From assembly GCF_946151055.1 (NCBI RefSeq), contig NZ_CAMGYZ010000025.1, forward strand, positions 1 through 33,943: a stretch of 33,943 nt of DNA, written 5' to 3'. The translations under genes were made by a program, and so were the position numbers. A model generated the notes under the pieces. The model did no database searches and was not told the origin of the DNA. It was given only the letters and a program-made list of their open reading frames with translations. Origin of the DNA: Bacillus sp. Marseille-Q3570. GTDB taxonomy: Bacteria > Bacillota > Bacilli > Bacillales > Fictibacillaceae. The stretch's first letter is position 1; the number at the start of each line of letters is the position of its first letter. This document shows positions 15,427 through 23,606 of the stretch, piece after piece.

Positions 15427-17736
15427 TTATTTTTCACTCACGAAAATCTTCTGTTTTTCTTTCTCCCGAATTTGTTTGGCTGCTTGGATCATGTTCGTAA
15501 GAGCTGCTGTCGTTTCACTGATTCCCCGTGTTTTCAATCCACAATCCGGATTAACCCAGAATTGGCGGGGATGGAGTACTTTCAATGCCCGTAAGATGTT
15601 TCTTTCGATTTCATCGACTCCAGGGATGCGGGGGCTATGAATGTCATATACCCCCAGCCCAATCCCTTTTTCATAAGACTGTTTCTCAAAATCGACAATC
15701 AATTCTCCATGGCTCCGTGCCGCTTCAATCGAAATGACATCTGCATCCAATTGGTCGATGGCGTCCATGATTTCTCCGAATTCGGAATAACACATATGGG
15801 TATGGATTTGTGTCTCATCTTTTACAGTACTGGTAGCAAGCTTGAAGGCATAAACGGCTTCCTCCAAATATTTCTTTTGTTTCTCATTCTTCAATGGCAA
15901 TCCTTCTCGTAAAGCCGGTTCGTCAACCTGGATCATATGGATCGCCTGTTCTTCCAAAAATTCAATTTCTTTCTGTAATGCCAGTGCGATTTGTTTGGTG
16001 ACATCAAACCTGCTGATATCTTCCCGCACAAATGACCAATTCAAGATGGTAATAGGTCCAGTCAGCATTCCTTTTACCGGTTTATCTGTCAATGATTGCG
16101 CGTAGCTGATTTCTTTGACGGTCATCGGTTCTGTCAACGCTACATCTCCGTAAATGATCGGCGGTTTCACGCAACGGGAACCATAAGATTGAACCCAGGC
16201 GAATCTCGTAAAGGCAAATCCATTCAATTTTTCACCAAAGAACTCTACCATATCATTGCGTTCAAATTCGCCGTGTACTAGGACATCAAGACCGAGCTCC
16301 TCCTGACGTTGGATCCATTCATTTGTATTCGCTTCAATAAAAGCATTATACTCTTGATCGGACCATTCACCTCTACGCCATTTCAACCGCGCTTGACGAA
16401 TTTCTGTTGTTTGCGGGAGGCTGCCGATCGTGGTTGTCGGCAATAACGGAAGATTGAAAAAGCCTTCATGGATTTTTTGACGTATAGAAAAGTGTGTTCC
16501 TCGTTTTGGTTCTACACCTTTCCAGCGATCCATATCTTTTTGGACTTCCGGATCATTGATCGAAGTTGATTTCATCAGTTCTTCTCGACAACGTAATTGC
16601 ACCTTGATTTTTTCCTCAATCGTATCTCTGCCATGGTTCAATCCCTCTGTCAAAGTTACGATCTCTTCAAGTTTCTCATCCGCAAATGATAATGCGCTTT
16701 TCAGGGCAGGATCCAATTCCTGTTCAGTCGAAACCGTGACTGGGACGTGCAAAAGGCTGCAAGAAGGTTGGACGATCAAACGAGGAGTATCCACTACTGA
16801 ATGGATGGTCTCGAGCACTCCTGTTGTTTTACCCAGATCATCACGCCAAATATTGCGGCCATTGATCACGCCAGCTGCAAGGGTTTTATCGCCTGGGAAG
16901 CCGTATTTTTTCAATGCTGCCAGATTCGCTCCTCCATCATGGACGAAATCAAGCCCAATTCCGGCAACGGGAAGGGAAACGACCTCTTCATAATGATCTA
17001 CAGCTTCAAAGTAGGTCTGGAGTAGAATTTTTGTGCTTGAAAGTTTGTTGTCAATTGTTTCATAGACGTTTTTTAAAGTGTTGATTTCTTCGACCGTTAT
17101 CGTCGTTGCCAGGATCGGCTCATCGATTTGTACCCACTCAGCACCAGCGCTCTCAAGTTCTTGCAGCACTTTTATGTAAAGGGGAACAAGTTTATCGAGT
17201 AATTTGTTGAAATTTTTTTCCTCAAAGCCTTTTGCTAATTTTAAAAATGTAATAGGACCAAGGATGACCGGCTTACCGTTAATCCCAAGTTCTTTAGCCT
17301 CCTGGAAATAGAGGAGTAAGCGGTTTTCTGTAAGCTCTGGTTCTGCCTCGGGTCCGATTTCAGGCACGATATAATGGTAGTTGGTGTTGAACCATTTGGT
17401 CATTTCAGAAGCAACTGCCTTCTCATTCCCACGGGCGATATCAAAATAGGTTGCTAAAGGGACCTTCCCTTGCTGATGGTGGAAACGGTCAGGGACAAAG
17501 CCGAACATCACGGCTGTATCGAGGACATGATCATAGAGACTGAAGTCCCCGACAGGAATAAGGTCGATCCCGATCTCTTTTTGTTTTTTTAGATTATGGA
17601 TTCGTAGGTTCTTTAAATTTGTTGATAGTTCACTTTCAGATATATTCTCTTTCCAGAAACCTTCCAGTGCTTTCTTCCATTCCCTTTTTTCGCCGATTCT
17701 TGGATAACCGATTGATGAACTTGCTGCTTTCGACAT
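15427..17736 (-). CDS. metE: Cobalamin-independent methionine synthase
   Basis: A 769-residue MetE that transfers the methyl group of 5-methyltetrahydropteroyl-tri-L-glutamate to homocysteine, making methionine in the cytoplasm. The N-terminal half opens IGYPRIGEKREWKKALE. The catalytic zinc ligands sit in the C-terminal barrel: HGEFERNDMVEFF (His and Glu region), HTHMCYSEFGEIMDAI (Cys) and VNPDCGLKTRG (Cys). Length is normal. I chose the second of two close ATG codons, 17736, because GGAGG is seven bases before it; the one at 17742 nearly overlaps that site. It is preceded by a SAM plus cobalamin tandem riboswitch, so either metabolite would lower expression. Confidence 0.97.
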   Translation of the reverse strand: MSKAASSSIGYPRIGEKREWKKALEGFWKENISESELSTNLKNLRIHNLKKQKEIGIDLIPVGDFSLYDHVLDTAVMFGFVPDRFHHQQGKVPLATYFDIARGNEKAVASEMTKWFNTNYHYIVPEIGPEAEPELTENRLLLYFQEAKELGINGKPVILGPITFLKLAKGFEEKNFNKLLDKLVPLYIKVLQELESAGAEWVQIDEPILATTITVEEINTLKNVYETIDNKLSSTKILLQTYFEAVDHYEEVVSLPVAGIGLDFVHDGGANLAALKKYGFPGDKTLAAGVINGRNIWRDDLGKTTGVLETIHSVVDTPRLIVQPSCSLLHVPVTVSTEQELDPALKSALSFADEKLEEIVTLTEGLNHGRDTIEEKIKVQLRCREELMKSTSINDPEVQKDMDRWKGVEPKRGTHFSIRQKIHEGFFNLPLLPTTTIGSLPQTTEIRQARLKWRRGEWSDQEYNAFIEANTNEWIQRQEELGLDVLVHGEFERNDMVEFFGEKLNGFAFTRFAWVQSYGSRCVKPPIIYGDVALTEPMTVKEISYAQSLTDKPVKGMLTGPITILNWSFVREDISRFDVTKQIALALQKEIEFLEEQAIHMIQVDEPALREGLPLKNEKQKKYLEEAVYAFKLATSTVKDETQIHTHMCYSEFGEIMDAIDQLDADVISIEAARSHGELIVDFEKQSYEKGIGLGVYDIHSPRIPGVDEIERNILRALKVLHPRQFWVNPDCGLKTRGISETTAALTNMIQAAKQIREKEKQKIFVSEK

Positions 17737-17809
17737 GTTCATTCCTCCTCATTCATATTTTGGGCAGTAAAAAAGAGCTCTCCCATATAAGTGTCTGAAC
17801 CTTTCCGTA

Positions 17810-17953
17810 CTAGCCAACATTTCGGGTCAATGCAATATTGCCTTCATATGTTGTGATGGAGGTCTGACACTGTTCACATGGAACAGCTCCTGTTTTGACA
17901 GCATGATCAAATTCAGTCTGTGATGACAAGACTGATACCGTTAAAACACGCAA
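17810..17953 (-). CDS. Small CxxC protein or leader peptide in the metE leader
   Basis: Between the cobalamin riboswitch and metE lies a 47-residue frame starting at TTG 17953 (GTG 17956 is in frame) with GGGAGG just upstream. The product begins LRVLTVSVLSSQTEFD and contains AVPCEQCQTSITTYEG, a CxxC pair like a metal or thiol site. The ribosome site is close to the TTG, and a GTG-TTT-TAA mini-frame sits at a more usual distance, so initiation is uncertain. If translated it would be under the same riboswitches as metE. It could be a zinc or thiol helper for MetE, a leader peptide, or chance. I do not recognise a family. Confidence 0.45.
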   Translation of the reverse strand: MRVLTVSVLSSQTEFDHAVKTGAVPCEQCQTSITTYEGNIALTRNVG

Positions 17954-17982
17954 CACCTCCCTATTCCTCGTAGGTTCTAGTG

Positions 17983-18164
17983 CAATCAACAACAGGCAGG
18001 TCTCCTGACTTATGATCTTCACATCCCTGCGCCTTCCCATCTTTAAAAGATAGTGACATCCTGGCAGGTTGCTCCCAATTACAGTGGCGGGACCGTGCCG
18101 GATTTTCACCGGCCTTCCCTTTTAAGTTGAATAAGCTCAATGAACTTATACAACACCTGATTGA
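17983..18164 (-). promoter_or_regulatory. Cobalamin (adenosylcobalamin) riboswitch
   Basis: On the minus strand the conserved core is plain: AAAAGGGAA, GGTGAAAATCCGGCACGG, GTCCCGCCACTGTAA, GGGAGCAACCTGCCAGGATG, and the B12-box-like AAGTCAGGAGACCTGCC. CAATCA (plus 18159-18164) can pair with TGATTG (plus 17983-17988) as P1. Bound coenzyme B12 would shut the downstream genes, as expected for a B12-independent synthase. No convincing intrinsic terminator follows, so control may act on translation of the small frame at 17953 or by another pairing. Confidence 0.95.
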
Positions 18165-18193
18165 TCTACAATATTCAGTTTTCCGTGTATATG

Positions 18194-18220
18194 AAAAAAA
18201 ACCTCTAGAAGAGAGGTTTA
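18194..18220 (-). terminator. Terminator of the SAM riboswitch expression platform
   Basis: On the minus strand AAACCTCT-CTTCT-AGAGGTTT is followed by T residues. The alternative pairing AAGAGAGG (plus 18225-18233) with CCTCTCTT is the antiterminator, and it competes with aptamer stem P1, which uses AATAAGAG. Confidence 0.88.
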
Positions 18221-18231
18221 CATACACACCT

Positions 18232-18344
18232 CTCTTATTTCTCAAAGCAAATGCTTTGCTGGAATTGGCACCACAATCAACATGGGTATGTTGATAGGTT
18301 GCCGGGTTTCATCGGGCCAGTCCCTCCACCACTCTGAATAAGAG
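18232..18344 (-). promoter_or_regulatory. SAM-I riboswitch (S-box)
   Basis: Reading the minus strand, CTCTTATTCAGAGTGG, then GAGGGACTGGCCCGATGAAA and CCCGGCAACC, a variable stem with CAACATACCCATGTTG, and GGTGCCAATTCCAGCAAAG form the S-box aptamer. P1 pairs CTCTTATT (18337-18344) with AATAAGAG (18232-18239). SAM binding holds P1 closed and lets the terminator at 18194-18220 form. It is upstream of the cobalamin riboswitch in the same leader, the two-input OFF arrangement described for metE of Bacillus clausii. Confidence 0.96.
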
Positions 18345-18449
18345 CTACGATTTAATTGATTAAGAGCATACTAGCATTGAATGATTGAACTGTCAACGAC
18401 CGGATCATTAAAAAATCAACCGCATGACATAGAGTAGATTTGGCGTAAA

Positions 18450-18478
18450 TTGACAATCGATCGAAACGGGAATATAAT
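18450..18478 (+). promoter_or_regulatory. Sigma-A promoter of the tetR gene
   Basis: TTGACA at 18450-18455, a 17-base spacer and TATAAT at 18473-18478: a consensus promoter. The palindrome at 18483 begins five bases after the -10, so a repressor there would block it. Confidence 0.9.
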
Positions 18479-18482
18479 TTGG

Positions 18483-18494
18483 TTGGTCGACCAA
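18483..18494. promoter_or_regulatory. TetR-type operator 1
   Basis: TTGGTCGACCAA, a perfect 12-bp palindrome overlapping the transcription start region of the tetR gene. A near-identical palindrome lies ahead of the next gene at 19091. The pair suggests autoregulation and control of the neighbour by the same protein. Confidence 0.75.
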
Positions 18495-18511
18495 ATTATT
18501 GGAGTGAGACG

Positions 18512-19066
18512 ATGAAAAAGGATGATAAAAGACAACGACTGATTGATGCCGCGTATAAAGTGTTTGCTCGAAAGGGTTTCAACAATGCATCCATCAAAGA
18601 TATTGCAAGAGAAGCGGAAATTACGCCTGGTCTTGTCCATTACTACTTCAAAAGCAAGGAAGAATTGCTGATTTCTGTCCAGAATAGCATTCAAAAAAGC
18701 TACCAACAGCAATATGCCGGGAAGGAAACGCGCGAACTCAAATTGCAAGAGACGTTAGAGGAAATCAAATCTCGCGTTGAAAATGATCCTGAATGGTATC
18801 GATGGAGATATGAATTATTTTCACTTGGTTTGAAAGATGAAAAACTTCAAGAAGAACTGGCTTCGATCCTCGAAAATGGAAGAAAAAGCTTATCTATGCC
18901 TATGAAACAGCATACAGAGGTGAATGGGAAAGAAGATCAACTGGCTGCCATCCTGCTGGCATGTTTCGATGGACTTGCCTTACAAAAAATGGTCGATAAA
19001 AAATTCGATCTCGATGGTGCCTATCAAAGCTTAATCGAAATGTTGGAAATCTATTTGAAAAAATAG
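18512..19066 (+). CDS. TetR/AcrR-family transcriptional repressor
   Basis: A 184-residue TetR-family regulator. The N-terminal helix-turn-helix is AAYKVFARKGFNNASIKDIA and its continuation EAEITPGLVHYYFKSKEELL, the hallmark of the family. The C-terminal ligand-binding bundle is variable and gives no ligand. The start is ATG 18512 behind TTGGAGTGAG; an earlier in-frame ATG falls within the operator and -10 region. Its promoter carries the TTGGTCGACCAA operator and the following serine hydrolase gene carries a matching one, so it very probably represses both. Confidence 0.93.
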   Translation: MKKDDKRQRLIDAAYKVFARKGFNNASIKDIAREAEITPGLVHYYFKSKEELLISVQNSIQKSYQQQYAGKETRELKLQETLEEIKSRVENDPEWYRWRYELFSLGLKDEKLQEELASILENGRKSLSMPMKQHTEVNGKEDQLAAILLACFDGLALQKMVDKKFDLDGAYQSLIEMLEIYLKK

Positions 19067-19090
19067 GTTTCTATTTTTACACGATGTTGG

Positions 19091-19102
19091 TTGGTTGACC
19101 AA
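19091..19102. promoter_or_regulatory. TetR-type operator 2
   Basis: TTGGTTGACCAA differs from operator 1 at a single centre base. The surrounding bases are also shared: GGTTGGT.GACCAAAT at both sites. It lies 22 bases before the serine hydrolase start and 24 after the tetR stop. Confidence 0.72.
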
Positions 19103-19124
19103 ATAAAAATGGTGGGTGAATACG

Positions 19125-20561
19125 TTGTTACGAATAGTAATAGTTTTGTTGATTTTGTTTGTTCCAAATGTAGCACTGGCAGAAGAAGCAAAGTCCCAAA
19201 AAGAGTTGCTCGAGACTTTTATGGAAGAAGCGATGGAAGAATACAAGATTCCCGGTGCATCTTTAGGGGTCGTCCAGAACGGAGAGGTGACCTACAAACA
19301 ATCTTTTGGAAAACAGGGCAATGGGGAGCCTGTGACAAATCAAACACTTTTTACGATAGGGTCCGTAAGCAAGCCATTGACAAGCCTCGGTATCATGAAG
19401 CTGGCAGAAAAAGGAGACATCCAACTAGATGAGCCGATCGATAGCTATATTTCCTTTGATTATGGCCAATCGGATAGTCGATACGAAATAACCATCAGAC
19501 AACTGCTTTCCCACACAAGCGGAATCGGTACATATGAAGGTTTGCAAATAGCTGATCAGAATTTGAGAAGGAAAGAAGCGATTGCAGAAGCTGTGGAAGA
19601 ACTTGAACCAGTCGAACTCACTGCTGAGCCTGGAGAAATCCATCAATATAGCGCGGCCAACTACTTACTGCTTGGAAAGATCATTGAAGAAGTGTCAGGG
19701 ATTCCTTTTGCAGAATATATGCAAAAGGAAGTGTTTGCAAGCCTGGGAATGGATCGAACTTTTGCAACCTATTCAGAGGCGGAAAAATCAGGCTATCAAC
19801 CTGGTCACCAATCGTGGTTCGGAAATCCAGTCAAAAGTGATCTTTGGTTTGATGACAGCGGAGCTCCCTATGGATATATGGCCTCTACATTAGATGACAT
19901 GACAACGTTCATAACAAGATTGGCGGATCAAGAGAATTTATTATCAGAACCTTATCTGACCATGTATTTTTCTCCTGAGGTCCATAGGAAGGAGGATTAC
20001 TACTATGGTTTAGGCTGGAGAATGAATACCAATGGCGATGATCCTTTTATTTTCCATGGTGGAGAAACACCGGATACAAGAGCGGAACTGTTCATCAGCC
20101 ATTCTAAAGATTATGCCTTTGTATTACTTACAAATAAGAATAATTTTTCAGAAGTCATGCAGACGGTCCACATGAAAGAAGGAATCCGATCAATCATTGA
20201 AAAGCAAGAAATGGTGCCGTTACCGGAAACGAGCTACAAAATGCAATGGCTGACGTTATCCGTAACAGCTTTCATAACACTCCTGTCACTTTTGAACTTG
20301 ATACGTCTGGCAAGGAAAAAGGTGATACATCAAAGAATATGGTTCGGCTTAGCAGTATTTTCAATTCTTGTGGCAATCCTTCTGATTCCGATTTTAGTTA
20401 CCATTTTTAAAGCACCGTGGCATACAATTGTTGCTTATGGTTCGGATGTCGCGATATTATTCAACGTACTGATCGCTGTATTATTAACCAATGGAATATT
20501 GTCTTTTGCAATCCTGGGTTGGATAAAGGGAAAGGGGAATACTCTGTCGCAATCAGCATAA
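19125..20561 (+). CDS. Exported serine hydrolase, beta-lactamase/PBP family, with C-terminal membrane segments
   Basis: A 478-residue class C beta-lactamase-like (Beta-lactamase family, PF00144 type) protein. A signal peptide (LRIVIVLLILFVPNVALA) is followed by the hydrolase domain: catalytic SVSK (Ser80, Lys83) in FTIGSVSKPLTS, YSAANYLLLGK in place of the usual YSN, and HGG (FHGGETPDTRA) in place of KTG. Residues from about 370 on hold three or four membrane helices (LTLSVTAFITLLSLL, IWFGLAVFSILVAILLIPIL, AILFNVLIAVLLTNGIL). The active domain is thus outside the cell and anchored at its C-terminus. A TTG start at 19125 fits GGTGGG; a GTG at 19116 would overlap it. Probably a D-Ala or D-amino-acid peptidase or esterase. 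Confidence 0.88.
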   Translation: MLRIVIVLLILFVPNVALAEEAKSQKELLETFMEEAMEEYKIPGASLGVVQNGEVTYKQSFGKQGNGEPVTNQTLFTIGSVSKPLTSLGIMKLAEKGDIQLDEPIDSYISFDYGQSDSRYEITIRQLLSHTSGIGTYEGLQIADQNLRRKEAIAEAVEELEPVELTAEPGEIHQYSAANYLLLGKIIEEVSGIPFAEYMQKEVFASLGMDRTFATYSEAEKSGYQPGHQSWFGNPVKSDLWFDDSGAPYGYMASTLDDMTTFITRLADQENLLSEPYLTMYFSPEVHRKEDYYYGLGWRMNTNGDDPFIFHGGETPDTRAELFISHSKDYAFVLLTNKNNFSEVMQTVHMKEGIRSIIEKQEMVPLPETSYKMQWLTLSVTAFITLLSLLNLIRLARKKVIHQRIWFGLAVFSILVAILLIPILVTIFKAPWHTIVAYGSDVAILFNVLIAVLLTNGILSFAILGWIKGKGNTLSQSA

Positions 20562-20580
20562 GGAACAGAAATTCTACTGA

Positions 20581-20610
20581 GTGACAAATGTCATCTGAAT
20601 GTTATGACAC
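20581..20610. promoter_or_regulatory. Candidate operator ahead of the DesKR-like cluster
   Basis: TGACA-AA-TGTCA (20582-20593) is a perfect inverted repeat, and a further half-site TTATGACAC follows at 20602-20610. Tandem half-sites of this sort suit a NarL-type regulator such as the one encoded at 22283. No clear -35/-10 pair was found beside it. Confidence 0.4.
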
Positions 20611-20679
20611 TGCTTACTGATGTGCGGAGATTCCAACGTGATAGTGTAGTGGTAGTTCCTCAAGAAAGAAGGTGAATGT

Positions 20680-21060
20680 ATGAAGTCCCTCTTGATGACG
20701 GGTCTGGGAGTAGGAATCGTTTCAGGGATTGCCGCTGTCTTATTGTATGAGGTATTGTGCTATTTATTAAGTGTGACCTTCGAGCAATTGAATCCTGTAT
20801 CAATCCTGATTGCTTCCATCATCGTGAATATGATTGGTGCGATCATCTACTCGTCTCTCAAAAAGAAGACATCCAGTCCTAGAATGTATTATGCAATGAT
20901 CGCAATTGGAGTTGCTTTAATCCTTTCATGGATGGATTGGGCTTATCCGCCTGAACCCGGAATCGCAGGTGTCGCAAATCCGATTCATGCGCTTGTGGCT
21001 TCGCTTTCAATTGCTTGGATTCCAGTCTGGGTAAATAAGCGCACTAGAAGACTTAGTTGA
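20680..21060 (+). CDS. Integral membrane protein, unknown
   Basis: 126 residues with four predicted membrane helices: GLGVGIVSGIAAVLLYEVLCYLL, VSILIASIIVNMIGAIIYSSL, MYYAMIAIGVALILSWMDW and HALVASLSIAWIPVWV. There is a WMDWAYPPEP motif before the last helix. The start ATG 20680 follows AGAAGGTG. It stands first in a run of five plus-strand genes with short gaps, directly upstream of the DesK-like kinase, and might be a partner, a target or an accessory sensor of that system. I do not recognise its family. Confidence 0.78.
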   Translation: MKSLLMTGLGVGIVSGIAAVLLYEVLCYLLSVTFEQLNPVSILIASIIVNMIGAIIYSSLKKKTSSPRMYYAMIAIGVALILSWMDWAYPPEPGIAGVANPIHALVASLSIAWIPVWVNKRTRRLS

Positions 21061-21140
21061 TCCATTTTCCACTGATTTCCACATATTCATGTTACTATGT
21101 TAATAGAAAAGTAGAAAACAAAAAGCGACGTGATTAAAAA

Positions 21141-22286
21141 ATGAAACGTCTATTCAAATGGGGTGGATTCCGATTGTTTCCAAAGCAGTTCGGAATGTTC
21201 CCTTATATTTTTCTCGTGTATATGTTGATACCAGTCTTTATGATGCGGTCGGAGGTTGGGATAAAAGCGATCTTGGGCTATTCTATGATCGCTTTATTCC
21301 TTATTTCGTATCGCCAGCTTTTTTATTCGATCTATAAAAATAGCCATTCCTTCACATCCTGGTTGTCTGTCCAATTATCCATCATCTTCATATTCAGTCT
21401 TTTCTACGAGCCGGATTATTTGTTTCTCGGTTTTTACCCAGCCATCTTCATCGGTTGGTATCCCAAGAAGAAAACGTTCTACACAGGCCTGGCTATGTTA
21501 TTCATCATCCAAGTTGTTCCTGTCCTGTATCACACTTTCCAAGAAACACAAACCCTGGGCTATATTTTCCCATCCATCATCATATTACTTCTATCCCCAT
21601 TTGGTTTCAGGTCTTTGCGTAAACGGATGGAGCTCGAAAAGCAGCTTCAACAAGCTAATGCCAAGATCAATGAATATGCAGCAAGGGAGGAACGGATGAG
21701 GATCGCTCGGGATTTGCATGATACGCTCGGTCATACGTTATCTCTTATTACCTTGAAGAGCCAGTTGGTCGGTCGGGTGGCTTCGATTGATCCAGAAAGA
21801 GCTAAGTCAGAAGCCAGGGAAATAGAAAATACATCCCGATCGGCACTGAAGCAAGTACGGGAGCTCGTGTCCGACATGAGGACAGTGAAACTGACTGATG
21901 AGTTGGTTGAAATACGACGGATTCTCCAAGCGGCCGGTATCGGTTTTGACTTGGTCCATCATGACGGTTATGAAGACATCCCGCTGCTGACTCAGAATAT
22001 TCTCAGTATGTGCTTGAAGGAAGCGACGACCAATGTGATCAAGCACAGTGGAGCAGCCCATTGTGTAATTACAATAAAGCATTCAACGACTGAACTGACA
22101 GTTACTGTGAAAGATGACGGGATCGGGTTGGCTGGAGAAAATTCGGATGGGAACGGATTGAAGGGAATGAGGGAACGTCTTGAGCTGATTGACGGAAGTT
22201 TAACCATTACAGGACAAAATGGAACAATTGTAGAAATGAAGGTTCCACTGGTGCGAAAATCAGAGAAAGCAGGTGCTGGCTTATGA
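21141..22286 (+). CDS. DesK-like sensor histidine kinase (NarL-type, HisKA_3)
   Basis: A 381-residue membrane kinase. Five or so membrane helices fill residues 18-155. The HisKA_3 dimerisation domain has RIARDLHDTLGHTLSLI with phospho-acceptor His193, and the ATPase domain has LKEATTNVIKHSGA (N box), VKDDGIGL and GNGLKGMRERLELI. The stretches around the H box and the NILSMCLKEA region are strikingly like B. subtilis DesK, a membrane-fluidity sensor, though no des desaturase is adjacent. The ribosome site ahead of ATG 21141 is weak (GCGACGTGA). Its stop overlaps the next gene's ATG by four bases, so kinase and regulator are coupled. Confidence 0.92.
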   Translation: MKRLFKWGGFRLFPKQFGMFPYIFLVYMLIPVFMMRSEVGIKAILGYSMIALFLISYRQLFYSIYKNSHSFTSWLSVQLSIIFIFSLFYEPDYLFLGFYPAIFIGWYPKKKTFYTGLAMLFIIQVVPVLYHTFQETQTLGYIFPSIIILLLSPFGFRSLRKRMELEKQLQQANAKINEYAAREERMRIARDLHDTLGHTLSLITLKSQLVGRVASIDPERAKSEAREIENTSRSALKQVRELVSDMRTVKLTDELVEIRRILQAAGIGFDLVHHDGYEDIPLLTQNILSMCLKEATTNVIKHSGAAHCVITIKHSTTELTVTVKDDGIGLAGENSDGNGLKGMRERLELIDGSLTITGQNGTIVEMKVPLVRKSEKAGAGL

Positions 22287-22885
22287 TAAAGATTTTGATA
22301 GCGGAAGACCAGAGGATGCTTCTTGGGGCACTCAGTTCTCTACTTGATATGGAAGAAGATATGGAGGTCATCAGCCAGACGATGAATGGTCAAGAGGCAT
22401 TTGAAGCGATTGTTGACCTGGAGCCGGATGTGTGTCTCATGGATATTGAGATGCCGGGCTGCAGTGGGCTTGATGTAGCTGCAAAGTTAGCTGAAAGATC
22501 ACATCCATGCAAGATCATCATACTGACGACATTCGCCCGTCCAGGTTATTTCGAACGTGCTGTTAAAACCGGGGTACATGGTTATTTGCTGAAAGATGGT
22601 TCAATTGATGACCTATCTGATTCCATCCGGAAAGTCATTTCAGGGCAACGTGTCTTCAGCCCCGAGTTGATGATGACCACCTTGACAGAGGAAAATCCGT
22701 TGACGGAACGTGAGCAAGAGATTCTTCAGCTTGCTGCATCAGGCATGACGACGAAGGAAATCACAAAGGAACTCTTCCTTTCACATGGGACTGTCCGTAA
22801 TTATATTTCAGAAATCATTCATAAACTGGAGGCTAAAAACCGGATCGAAGCGATCAAAACCGCCGAAAAGAAGGGATGGATCTGA
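22283..22885 (+). CDS. DesR-like response regulator (NarL/FixJ family)
   Basis: A 200-residue regulator: receiver domain with acidic pocket AEDQ, phospho-acceptor Asp54 in CLMDIEMPG, the switch Thr in ILTTFARPGYF and Lys in YLLKD, followed by a LuxR-type helix-turn-helix (LTEREQEILQLAASG, TKEITKELFLSHGTVRNYISEII). The receiver closely resembles B. subtilis DesR over the TTFARPGYF and KGYLLKD-like region. It would be phosphorylated by the kinase encoded upstream and bind DNA as a dimer; the TGACA palindrome at 20581 is a candidate target. Partner gene overlap and size are normal for the family. Confidence 0.94.
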   Translation: MIKILIAEDQRMLLGALSSLLDMEEDMEVISQTMNGQEAFEAIVDLEPDVCLMDIEMPGCSGLDVAAKLAERSHPCKIIILTTFARPGYFERAVKTGVHGYLLKDGSIDDLSDSIRKVISGQRVFSPELMMTTLTEENPLTEREQEILQLAASGMTTKEITKELFLSHGTVRNYISEIIHKLEAKNRIEAIKTAEKKGWI

Positions 22886-22925
22886 CAACTTACATATGAA
22901 CTAGAGCAGGAAAGGAGGAGGGGGC

Positions 22926-23591
22926 ATGTACGGTTCAGCGGACAAATCTTTGCCTCAACGGATAACCATATTAGCAAGTGAGGGTATATTCCTATTATTT
23001 GTGTATTGGTTTTTATTTTTAGAAGGGAACCACGTTTTCCATTTATCCGACGGCGACTTTGGACGAAAAGTGATGTTGTTTGTGTTTTGTCTGATTGTTT
23101 TTGGGAGAATGAGTTTCATGGTGGTCTATTTGTTGAAGCGGGGGATCAAGTGGGAAGAAACGTGGGGAGTCGTCTCTGCTTTTATGATCTATTATATTGG
23201 GTTTTCCATACTAGGCGGAATCATAGACAGGTCACTAGATTGGATGGACGGGATCGCCATCTTTATTTTTTTGGCAGGTTCTCTGATCAATACATTATCT
23301 GAAGTGTTGAGGAATCAGTGGAAAAAAGATTCTCAGAACAAAGGCAGGCTTTATACAGGCGGATTATTCAAATATGCCATCCACATCAATTATTTCGGAG
23401 ATGTCGTTTGGGTGATCGGGTTTGCTTTACTCACCAGGAATTTGTGGTCAGCACTGGTACCCATCGGTTTATTCATCATGTTCGTCTTTTTCAATATACC
23501 TGAGCATGATCGCTATTTAAGAGAACGATACGGAAAAGCATTTGTAGCGTATGAAAAGAAGACGAAGAAACTGATTCCATTCGTATATTAA
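22926..23591 (+). CDS. Isoprenylcysteine/phospholipid methyltransferase-like membrane protein
   Basis: A 221-residue membrane protein with about five or six helices. Its C-terminal part, YTGGLFKYAIHINYFGDVVW, then NIPEHDRYLRERYGKAFVAYEKKTKKLIPFVY, is the signature of the ICMT/PEMT/DUF1295 group of membrane methyltransferases and reductases, in which the conserved Arg/Glu-rich tail binds the cofactor. The usual RHPxY is replaced by KYAIHINY. The methyl acceptor is unknown; a lipid is likely from the setting. Start ATG 22926 follows GGAGGAGGG, 40 bases after the regulator. The next gene begins 15 bases after its stop. Confidence 0.82.
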   Translation: MYGSADKSLPQRITILASEGIFLLFVYWFLFLEGNHVFHLSDGDFGRKVMLFVFCLIVFGRMSFMVVYLLKRGIKWEETWGVVSAFMIYYIGFSILGGIIDRSLDWMDGIAIFIFLAGSLINTLSEVLRNQWKKDSQNKGRLYTGGLFKYAIHINYFGDVVWVIGFALLTRNLWSALVPIGLFIMFVFFNIPEHDRYLRERYGKAFVAYEKKTKKLIPFVY

Positions 23592-23606
23592 AGGAGGAGG
23601 ATTTAC

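Noticed and set aside
17770-17790. Intrinsic terminator before metE at AGAGCTCTTTTTT
   Set aside because: The palindrome AGAGCTCT has no room for a loop and I could not find a longer stem, so it was not called.
17961-18245. Minus-strand frames across the riboswitches
   Set aside because: They are translations of conserved riboswitch RNA and not genes.
18416-18748. A 110-residue minus-strand frame opposite the tetR gene
   Set aside because: No ribosome site, and it covers the tetR promoter, operator and coding start.
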